Positions 33,211 through 40,240 of a stretch of 43,582 nt of DNA are shown here, one piece after another (positions within the stretch are counted from its first letter, which is position 1; every line of letters begins with the position of its first letter). The notes below the pieces were generated by a model. The model worked only from the letters and a program-made list of their open reading frames with translations, had not been told where the DNA came from and did not search any database. The stretch comes from Desulfobulbaceae bacterium (lineage in GTDB: Bacteria > Desulfobacterota > Desulfobulbia > Desulfobulbales > SURF-16). Made by a program: the position numbers and the translations under genes. The stretch is from assembly GCA_002868945.1 (NCBI GenBank), contig PKTX01000072.1, positions 1 through 43,582 of the forward strand, read 5' to 3'.

Positions 33211-36200
33211 ATGAATGCTGCAAGAACAAACAATAGCGCCACCACCAGCGGCGCGGTCATGGTGATAGGCGGCGGTGTGGCCGGCGTCCAGACCGCCCTT
33301 GATCTCACCGAACTCGGCTATAAGGTGTATCTGGTGGAGAAATCGGCCGCCATCGGCGGTGTGATGGCCCGTCTGGACAAAACCTTTCCCACCAATGACT
33401 GTTCACTCTGCATCCTGGCCCCCAAGCTGGTGGAGGCGGGCCGCGATCCGAACATCACCATCATCACCCTGGCCGAGCTTGAGGACCTCTCTGGTGAGCC
33501 CGGCCGTTTCACCGCCCGCATCCGGAAAAAACCTCGCTACATAGATGAAGAGGTCTGCACCGGCTGCGGTCAGTGTACCCTTTACTGCCTCAAGCAGATC
33601 GGCAACGACTTCAATGAAAACCTTGAAAACAGTCACGCCGCCCACATTGATTTTTCCCAGGCAGTGCCCACCTCTTACCACATTGATGCCAAGTCGTGCC
33701 TGCGGCTCAACCACGACACCTGCGGCCTGTGCGCCGTGGCCTGCCGCGCCGGGGCCATTCGTTTTGACGAGAAGGAAAAGATGCTGGACATTGCGGTGGG
33801 CGCCGTTGTCCTGGCGCCGGGCTTCGGCCGGGTGAGCGACGAGGTCATGGCCAAGTACGGCCTGGGTCGCTTCAAAGATGTAGTCACTGCCTTTGAACAC
33901 GAACGGCTTATGTGCGCCTCCGGCCCCACCGGCGGCGAGATCCTGCGCATCTCGGACAAGAAACATCCGAAAAAAATCGCCTTTCTACAGTGTATCGGTT
34001 CCCGCGACGAGACCTGCGACAACAATTACTGCTCCTCGGTCTGCTGCATGTATGCCATAAAGCAGGCCACCCTGGCGCGCGAACACGACCCGGACTGCGA
34101 GATCACCCTTTTCTACATGGATATCCGCACCCACGGCAAGGGCTTTGACGCGGCCCGCCAGCGGGCCATCAAGGAGAATAATTTCAGGGTAATCTATGCC
34201 CGGCCGCCCAAGGTGGAAAACGTCATCGATGGCGGCCTGCTGTTGACCTGGTCAAGCGAGGATGGCCGTCATCATTACGAGAAATTCGACCTGGTAGTGC
34301 TCTCCCAGGGCCTCGAAGCACCCCATGGCGCCGAGCAGTTAGCCGCGGCCAGCGGCATCGAGCTCAATGAGTATCTCTTTGCCGCCACCGCTAATTTCAC
34401 CCCCCTTGCCACCAGCCGGCCCGGCGTATACGTTATCGGCGCCTTCCAAGGACCCAAGGACATCCCCGATTCCGTAACCCAGGCGGGCGGCGCCGCAGCC
34501 CTCTGCGCCGGACAACTCGCCCCGGCCCGCGCCAGCGAGACCATCAAGGCCACCTTCCCGAAGGAACGTGACATTGAAGGCGAGGAGCCGCGCGTCGGTG
34601 TCTTTGTCTGCCATTGCGGCATCAATATCGGCGGCGTGGTCAACGTACCGGCCGTGGCTGACTATGCCGGCACCCTGCCCCATGTCGTCTACTCCTCGCG
34701 CAATCTGTACTCCTGCTCCCAGGACGCCCAGAAGATGCTGGTGGACACCATCCACGAACATAAACTCAACCGGTTGGTGGTGGCGGCCTGCACGCCGCGC
34801 ACCCATGAACCGCTCTTTCAGGCCACCATGCGCGAGGCAGGGCTGAACCGATCACTCTTTGAAATGGCCAACATCCGCGACCAGTGCTCCTGGGTGCACA
34901 TGCATGAGCCTGAGGCCGCCACCGAAAAGGCAAAGGATGCCGTACGAATGGCCGTGGCCAAGGCCTGTCACCTCACCGCCCTGGCCGAACAACAGCTGCC
35001 GGTCACCCCCGGCGCCCTGGTGGTGGGCGCCGGTCTGGCCGGGCTGACCGCAGCTTTGGCCATTGCCGACCAAGGCTTTGGCGTCACCCTGGTGGAGCGC
35101 TCGAAGGACCTAGGCGGAAAAGCGCTGCTTTTAAGCGCTGACCGTTACGGCAACAAGCCGGGCAAGTCCATGACCGAGGTTGTACAGCGGATCAATAAAC
35201 ACAAGAAAATCAAGGTACTAACCAACGCCCACGTCACGGCGGTGTCCGGCTATGTGGGCAACTTTTCCACCAGTGTGACCACGGCCCGAGGGACGGAGGT
35301 GATCAACCACGGCGTCACTGTCCTGGCCACCGGTGGCACCCCGTACCAGCCCAGCCAATACCTCTACGGTCAGTCTGCCAGGGTGCTGACTCAGCTTGAT
35401 CTTGAAAAACGACTGGGTACGGGCAAGCCCCTGCCCAGGTCCACCAGACAGGTAGTGATGATCCAGTGCGTCGGCTCCCGGGGCGAGGATCTTTCTTACT
35501 GCAGCAGGGTCTGCTGCGGACAGGCCCTGAAGAACGCCATCCGTCTCAAGGCCCTGGCGCCTGATCTGCGCATCACCATTCTCTACCGCGACATCCGGGC
35601 CTATGGTTTCATGGAGGATGATTACCGCCAGGCGCGAAAACTGGGTATCATCTTCAGCCGTTACGATATCGGCAACAAGCCCGAGGTCGCTCTGGGCAAG
35701 GGCAGGAACAGCCCACTGACAGTGAAGTATTTCGATCATCTGCTGGGTGACAGCGTGGAGATCGCCTGCGAAATGCTGGTGCTCTCCACCGGTATTGTGC
35801 CCGAAGACCCCACCGACTTGGCGAAAATACTCAAGGTCCCGGTAACTGCTGACAAATTCCTCCTGGAGGCCCATGTCAAGCTGCAGCCCGTGGACCTGCC
35901 GGTGGACGGCACCTTTGTCTGCGGCCTGGCCCACTCGCCGCGGTCCATGGACGAGACCATTGCCCAGGCCCAGGCCGCGGCGGGCCGGGCCTGCCAGCCC
36001 CTGGCCCGCGGCTTTGTCACTCCGGCTCCCATTGTCTCGCAGATCAACCCGGAAACCTGCATCGGCTGCGGGGCCTGCGAATCATTCTGCCCCTACAAGG
36101 CCATTACAATTTACAAGAACGGCAAGCAGCGCAAGGCCCGCACCATCACCGCCTCCTGCAAGGGCTGTGGTGTCTGCGCGGCCCGTTGCCCCACCCTGGC

Positions 36201-36270
36201 CATTGACATGGGACGCTTTACCTATGATGGCATCATGGCCCAGATTCACGCTTTTGGAGAACAAAAATGA
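33211..36270 (+). CDS. hdrA: HdrA-like flavin/iron-sulfur electron-transfer protein, tandem HdrA core
   Basis: HdrA proteins carry FAD and [4Fe-4S] clusters and are the flavin-based electron-bifurcating subunit of heterodisulfide reductase-type complexes. From ATG 33211 (AGGAGG 8 nt upstream) the product has 1019 residues. The first core has the Rossmann motif VIGGGVAGVQTALD near 17, a ferredoxin insert CTGCGQCTLYC and CGLCAVAC, and SSVCCMYAIKQATL. A second core follows, with VVGAGLAGLTAALAI near 605 and SRVCCGQALKNAI. Two C-terminal cluster motifs end the protein: CIGCGACESFCPYKA and CKGCGVCAARCPTLA. It is cytoplasmic. It is followed by mvhD with a 4-bp overlap. No hdrB or hdrC is in the window, so its acceptor is unknown. 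Confidence 0.93.
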   Translation: MNAARTNNSATTSGAVMVIGGGVAGVQTALDLTELGYKVYLVEKSAAIGGVMARLDKTFPTNDCSLCILAPKLVEAGRDPNITIITLAELEDLSGEPGRFTARIRKKPRYIDEEVCTGCGQCTLYCLKQIGNDFNENLENSHAAHIDFSQAVPTSYHIDAKSCLRLNHDTCGLCAVACRAGAIRFDEKEKMLDIAVGAVVLAPGFGRVSDEVMAKYGLGRFKDVVTAFEHERLMCASGPTGGEILRISDKKHPKKIAFLQCIGSRDETCDNNYCSSVCCMYAIKQATLAREHDPDCEITLFYMDIRTHGKGFDAARQRAIKENNFRVIYARPPKVENVIDGGLLLTWSSEDGRHHYEKFDLVVLSQGLEAPHGAEQLAAASGIELNEYLFAATANFTPLATSRPGVYVIGAFQGPKDIPDSVTQAGGAAALCAGQLAPARASETIKATFPKERDIEGEEPRVGVFVCHCGINIGGVVNVPAVADYAGTLPHVVYSSRNLYSCSQDAQKMLVDTIHEHKLNRLVVAACTPRTHEPLFQATMREAGLNRSLFEMANIRDQCSWVHMHEPEAATEKAKDAVRMAVAKACHLTALAEQQLPVTPGALVVGAGLAGLTAALAIADQGFGVTLVERSKDLGGKALLLSADRYGNKPGKSMTEVVQRINKHKKIKVLTNAHVTAVSGYVGNFSTSVTTARGTEVINHGVTVLATGGTPYQPSQYLYGQSARVLTQLDLEKRLGTGKPLPRSTRQVVMIQCVGSRGEDLSYCSRVCCGQALKNAIRLKALAPDLRITILYRDIRAYGFMEDDYRQARKLGIIFSRYDIGNKPEVALGKGRNSPLTVKYFDHLLGDSVEIACEMLVLSTGIVPEDPTDLAKILKVPVTADKFLLEAHVKLQPVDLPVDGTFVCGLAHSPRSMDETIAQAQAAAGRACQPLARGFVTPAPIVSQINPETCIGCGACESFCPYKAITIYKNGKQRKARTITASCKGCGVCAARCPTLAIDMGRFTYDGIMAQIHAFGEQK

Positions 36271-36881
36271 CTCATCACAATCCGAAAATATTAGGTTTTT
36301 TATGCAACTGGTGCTGCTATACCGCTGCTGATTCGGCAGGTGTCGGCCGTTACCAGTACCCCCCCAACCTGCGGGTCATACGCATGATGTGCACCGGTCG
36401 TCTTGATCCAAGCTTTCCCCTCGAAGGCCTGGCAGGCGGCGCCGACGCCATTTTCGTGGGCGGCTGCCATCCGGGCGAGTGCCATTACATCGACGGCAAC
36501 TACCACGCCCTGGTCTCCGCCGCCCTGGTCCACGAAATAATGGAGCGCCTTGGTGTCAGCCGCGACCGTTTTCTCATCGACTGGGCCTCGGCCGCTGAAG
36601 GTCCGAATTTCGTCAAGATCATCACGGCCTTCACCCAGAAGATCACCGAAATCGGCCCCTTGGGGCAGGCGGAAGACAAAAACGGCGCAGATCTGCGGCT
36701 GGAACTGGCCAATGCCGCCGAGGCGGCCCGCAGCCGCAAACTCCGTATCGGACTGATCAATGCCTCAAAAGAAATGATGAAATCCCGCCACTTCACCAGA
36801 CCGGTGGTCGCCGGTCTGGTCAGGGATAAATGCGCCAAAACCCTTGACACTCTCTTTGATAAAGGCATTGCTGCGGCATGA
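36267..36881 (+). CDS. mvhD: MvhD-type iron-sulfur adaptor protein
   Basis: MvhD links a hydrogenase or dehydrogenase to HdrA through a [2Fe-2S] cluster. The 204-residue product has the family cysteines: LGFLCNWCCYTAAD (about 9-22), VIRMMCTGRLDPSF (about 38-51) and VGGCHPGECHYIDGN (about 66-80). A longer C-terminal helical part (AEAARSRKLRIGLINASKEM) follows, so it is longer than minimal MvhD proteins of about 140 residues. It overlaps hdrA by 4 bp, and its TGA overlaps the ATG of the dead ferredoxin-like gene. HdrA and MvhD form a cytoplasmic pair. The partner supplying electrons is not shown here. Confidence 0.93.
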   Translation: MTHHNPKILGFLCNWCCYTAADSAGVGRYQYPPNLRVIRMMCTGRLDPSFPLEGLAGGADAIFVGGCHPGECHYIDGNYHALVSAALVHEIMERLGVSRDRFLIDWASAAEGPNFVKIITAFTQKITEIGPLGQAEDKNGADLRLELANAAEAARSRKLRIGLINASKEMMKSRHFTRPVVAGLVRDKCAKTLDTLFDKGIAAA

Positions 36882-37104
36882 AGGAGATTGTCCTGAACAT
36901 CGACGAAAACAGAGGCTCGGGTCGCGGCAGGACTCAGCATCAAGGAGGCGGTGCGCACCGCCGGCCTTGGAATCCCCGGCCTCTGCCACCTCTCCTGTCA
37001 AAGCGAAAAAGAGTCGCCTTGCCGACTCTACCTGGTTGAGGCGAACGGCCAACAGGTACGGGCCTGCAAGCCCAGGAGGAACCGGAGTTGGCGGTGCTAA
37101 CCAG

Positions 37105-37243
37105 TGCCTGTCCAGAAATGGCCCTTTCATCCGATCTCGGCGTCATGCTCAAAAAATAATGCTCGGAATATCAGATATATGCCTGCGCTTATTTTTCTCG
37201 CAGTCCTTGATCTCGAACGAAATGACCTATTTCTGGACAGACA
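37105..37243 (+). mobile_element. Repeat family A: 139-bp MITE-like element with 8-bp target duplication
   Basis: Both ends carry an inverted repeat: TGCCTGTCCAGAAATGGCCC at the left, and TGTCTGTCCAGAAATAGGTC as the reverse complement of the right. It is flanked by the direct repeat CTAACCAG at 37097-37104 and 37244-37251. Its removal restores the reading frame of the host gene. The inner part matches the copy that starts at 43487 on the opposite strand. It has no transposase, so it must have been moved by an element elsewhere. Confidence 0.9.
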
Positions 37244-37423
37244 CTAACCAGCAGTCAGGAATTAATCGCCCAGGGGATCAAACAACTGGAGGCGCTGGGC
37301 ACCAACCACTACGAGGACGAGCGCGCTCCATGCAGCTGGTATCTGCGGCTGCATGGCCGCCAGGTGACCATTTTTCGAGGCTACCCACTGCTTGGGTGGC
37401 ATGTCCTGGCAGGGCTCATGGAG

Positions 37424-37540
37424 ATCTTGAATAATTGCTCTTTTGCCCGACATGCTGCCGTTTTTATTTTCTATCCTTCTCAAACTCGAACAGATAAGCG
37501 AGCGAAGCGAGACTCTGAAATATCTAATCACGATACCCTT
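37424..37540 (-). repeat. Repeat family B, copy 2, inside the dead ferredoxin-like gene
   Basis: Read on the minus strand it starts AAGGGTATCGTGATTAGATA and ends AAGAGCAATTATTCAAGAT. It aligns with 12001-12178 across the core GTTCGAGTTTGAGAAGGATA and then GAAAATAAAAACGGCAGCAT, but lacks about 60 bp of that copy's interior and has extra bases (CTTCGCTCG) near its start. Insertion into the dead gene supports past mobility. I cannot define a target duplication with confidence. Confidence 0.72.
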
Positions 37541-37800
37541 ATCCTCTCTCAAACCTCCTGACGCCAACATCCAGCGGGTAATTGAACACATCACCGACCT
37601 GGGCAGCCATGTCCGCATCGAGCAAAGCTGGGGGAACCCACTGCCTGCCGGAGCGGGCATGATCGAACCCAAAGGGTGGTGGCAAAATCGCAGACCGCTG
37701 ATATTCGCTGGAAGAAAGTAGATTGACCTTTGCCTCTTATTGCAGGTAATGTGACCCTACACCCTACACCCGCCACCTTCCAGCAACACCCCCCACTGCC

Positions 37801-38040
37801 ATGTGCCTAGCCGTTCCAGGAAAACTTATCGAGATCTTTGACGAGGCCAGCCTCAAGATGGGCCGTATCGACTACAACGGTACTGTCACCAAGGCCTGTC
37901 TGGAGTATGTGCCGGAGGCCAGAGTTGGTCAATATGCCTTGGTCCATGCCGGTTTTGCCATTTCCATCCTTGATGAAGAAGAGGCCCGCCACAGCCTGGC
38001 CGCCTGGCAGGAGCTCAAGGAAAAGATGGAGGGCCTGTGA
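37801..38040 (+). CDS. hypC: Hydrogenase maturation protein HypC
   Basis: HypC works with HypD to carry the Fe(CN)2CO unit to the large subunit. The 79-residue product starts MCLAVPGKLIEIFDE, with the essential Cys2 and the MCLxxPG pattern, and contains the OB-like strands (MGRIDYNGTVTKACLEYVPE, VGQYALVHAGFAISILDEEE). The length is normal. The ATG at 37801 has no visible SD (the upstream bases are CAACACCCCCCACTGCC), possibly because the gene that once preceded it is dead. It overlaps hypD by 4 bp. It may be read from the hdrA-mvhD promoter or its own. Confidence 0.95.
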   Translation: MCLAVPGKLIEIFDEASLKMGRIDYNGTVTKACLEYVPEARVGQYALVHAGFAISILDEEEARHSLAAWQELKEKMEGL

Positions 38041-39137
38041 AGTATCTCGCTGACTTTCGTGACCCCGGCCTGGCCCGGGCCCTGCTGGCTGAAATAACGG
38101 CAAGCGTCACCAGGCCCTGGACCCTGATGGAGGTGTGCGGCGGCCAGACCCATGCCATTGTCCGCAGCGGTATTGATCAGCTCCTGCCCGCCTCTCTGAA
38201 ACTGGTGCACGGCCCAGGCTGCCCGGTGTGCGTCACCCCCATTGCATACATCGACAAGGCCGTGGAGCTGGCCGACCAGCCCGAGGTTATCATCCTCACC
38301 TTTGGCGATATGCTGCGCGTACCGGGCAGCAACGGCAACCTGCTGGACGCCAAGGCCAGGGGCGCTGATGTCCGCATGGTCTACTCGGTGCTGGAGGCCG
38401 TGGAGCTGGCCAGCCAAAGGCCGGACAGACAGATTGTTTTTTTCGGGGTCGGTTTTGAGACAACTGCCCCGGGAAATGCCATGGCCATCCTCCAGGCCCG
38501 TCGCCTGGGCCTTGCCAACTTCACCATCCTGGCCTGCCATGTTTTGGTCCCGCCGGCTCTGCGCGCCCTGCTGACCAGCCCGACAAACAGGGTGAACGGC
38601 TACCTGGCCGCCGGCCATGTCTGCACGGTGATGGGGCTGGCCGACTATCAGGAGATTGTTGATCAGTTTCAGGTGCCCATTGTTGCCACCGGCCTGGAGC
38701 CGGTGGACATCCTGGCCGGCATCCTGGCGGCGGTGCAACAGCTGGAAAAAGGCGAATATCGCTTGGAAAATGCATACCAGCGCTCCGTCACCACTACAGG
38801 CAACAGCCACGCCAGGGAGGTCATCGACCAGGTCTTTATGGTCTGTGACCGGATCTGGCGCGGTATCGGTTTTCTGCCAGCAAGCGGCCTGGCCATCCGC
38901 CCGGAGTTTGCCGCCTTTGACGCTGAACAGCACTTCCGGCTCAGGGCAACAGCAGAGCCGGATAACGGCTGCCAGGCCGGTCAGGTCCTGCAGGGTCTCC
39001 TTGTTCCCAGCCGCTGCCCCCACTTCGGTGGCCGCTGCAAACCGGAGCATCCCCTGGGCGCCACCATGGTCTCCAGCGAAGGCGCCTGCGCCGCCTACTA
39101 TCGATATCAGGGAGTCGTTGCCACCAATGAAGGATGA
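38037..39137 (+). CDS. hypD: Hydrogenase maturation protein HypD
   Basis: HypD is the iron-sulfur scaffold on which the Fe(CN)2CO group is built together with HypC and HypE. The 366-residue product starts at a GTG overlapping the hypC stop. It has MEVCGGQTHAIVRSG near 35, VHGPGCPVCVTPIAYID near 60, FETTAPGNAM near 140 and the cluster-binding end SRCPHFGGRCKPEHPLGA near 325. These are the invariant cysteine groups of the family. Length is typical. A longer frame in another phase runs into hypE but is a shadow. Confidence 0.97.
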   Translation: MKYLADFRDPGLARALLAEITASVTRPWTLMEVCGGQTHAIVRSGIDQLLPASLKLVHGPGCPVCVTPIAYIDKAVELADQPEVIILTFGDMLRVPGSNGNLLDAKARGADVRMVYSVLEAVELASQRPDRQIVFFGVGFETTAPGNAMAILQARRLGLANFTILACHVLVPPALRALLTSPTNRVNGYLAAGHVCTVMGLADYQEIVDQFQVPIVATGLEPVDILAGILAAVQQLEKGEYRLENAYQRSVTTTGNSHAREVIDQVFMVCDRIWRGIGFLPASGLAIRPEFAAFDAEQHFRLRATAEPDNGCQAGQVLQGLLVPSRCPHFGGRCKPEHPLGATMVSSEGACAAYYRYQGVVATNEG

Positions 39138-40173
39138 AATAACCGGTTTTCCCCGCCCCAGGCAAGGGCCGGCCGCCATCAGCCTGGCGCACGGCGCCGG
39201 CGGCAAGCTGTCGGCCCGCCTCATTGAGGAGTACCTGCTGCCCCGCTTTGCCAACCAGCACCTGAAACGTCTGGAGGATCAGGCCACCCTGGCCATCAGC
39301 ACCGGCCGGATAGCCTTTTCCACCGACTCCTATGTGGTTGCCCCCATCTTCTTTCCAGGTGGCGATATTGGTGAACTGGCGGTCAACGGCACGGTAAACG
39401 ATATTGCCATGGCCGGTGCCCGCCCCCTCTATCTCAGCCTGGCCCTGATCATTGAGGAGGGCTTACCCTTTACTGATCTGGAACGGATCCTCGACTCCGT
39501 GCAAAAGGCCGCCCGGCAGGCAGGGGTCGCCATTGTCACCGGCGACACCAAGGTGGTGGAACGGGGCAGCTGTGACAAGATCTTCATCAATACCAGCGGC
39601 ATCGGCATCCTGGCCGAGGATATTTGCCTCGGCGCCGAGCAGATCAGGGCCGGTGACAAAATCATTGTCTCCGGCAGCCTGGCAGACCACGGCATGACCA
39701 TTCTCACCAGCCGCCACCGGCTCGCCCTGGAAAACTCCCTGCAGAGCGACACCGCCCCCCTGGCCGACCTGGTACAGACTATGCTGGCAGCGGCCCCCAA
39801 TCTCCACGCCCTGCGCGACCCCACCCGCGGCGGAGTCGCCATGACCCTGAACGAATTCGCCGGCCAGAGCAAGCTCGGCATGGTGCTCCATGAAGAGAGC
39901 CTGCCCATACATGACACGGTGCGCAGCGCCTGCGAGATCCTCGGTATTGATCCTCTCTATGTGGCCAATGAGGGCAAGCTTCTTGCCATGGTGCCGGCCG
40001 CCGAGGCAGACGCCCTGCTGCGGGCCATGCGCGACCATCCCCAGGGCCGCGAGGCGGCCATCATCGGCGAGGTGAGCACTCAACACGCCGGTCTGGTCAC
40101 CATGATCACCGCCCTGGGCGCCAGCCGGGTGGTTGACATGCCGGTGGCGGATCAGCTGCCGCGCATCTGCTGA
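39127..40173 (+). CDS. hypE: Hydrogenase maturation protein HypE
   Basis: HypE turns a carbamoyl group carried on its C-terminal cysteine into thiocyanate, the source of cyanide for the active site. The 348-residue product starts MKDEITGFPRPRQGPAAISL and has LAHGAGGKLSARLIEE, FSTDSYVVAPIFFPGGDIGE, VNGTVNDIAMAGARP, IVTGDTKVVERGSCDKIFIN and DPTRGGVAMTLNE. It ends in PRIC, the required C-terminal Cys. It belongs to the same fold as ThiL. It overlaps hypD by 11 bp. HypF, which makes the carbamoyl donor, is not in the window. Confidence 0.97.
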   Translation: MKDEITGFPRPRQGPAAISLAHGAGGKLSARLIEEYLLPRFANQHLKRLEDQATLAISTGRIAFSTDSYVVAPIFFPGGDIGELAVNGTVNDIAMAGARPLYLSLALIIEEGLPFTDLERILDSVQKAARQAGVAIVTGDTKVVERGSCDKIFINTSGIGILAEDICLGAEQIRAGDKIIVSGSLADHGMTILTSRHRLALENSLQSDTAPLADLVQTMLAAAPNLHALRDPTRGGVAMTLNEFAGQSKLGMVLHEESLPIHDTVRSACEILGIDPLYVANEGKLLAMVPAAEADALLRAMRDHPQGREAAIIGEVSTQHAGLVTMITALGASRVVDMPVADQLPRIC

Positions 40174-40240
40174 AAGCAGCTCCTGTCCGGCCGGGTATCT
40201 TGAATAAAAACCGCAGCAGGTCGCCTGGCCGCAACAGGGC

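Larger units (their letters stand above)
36878..37720 (+). pseudogene. Dead [2Fe-2S] ferredoxin-like gene, disrupted by two frameshifts and two inserted elements
   Basis: The ATG at 36878 overlaps the mvhD stop (ATGA) and starts MKEIVLNIDEN. A +1 shift near 36912 then gives AGLSIKEAVRTAGLGIPGLC followed by HLSCQSEKESPCRLYLVEAN, the [2Fe-2S] ferredoxin pattern of NuoG and HoxU N-termini. A second shift near 37072 moves to AQEEPELAVLTS. An element (37105-37243) interrupts it there; taking out the element and one target copy restores LTSSQELIAQGIKQLEALG. A further stretch APCSWYLRLHGRQVTIFRGY is unrecognised and is broken by a second element (37424-37540). The frame KPPDANIQRVIEHITDLGSH follows. 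The gene clearly was third in an hdrA-mvhD unit and is no longer functional. Confidence 0.8.

Noticed and set aside
37929-39254. 441-codon minus-strand open frame
   Set aside because: Antisense to hypC, hypD and the start of hypE, all of which are clear.
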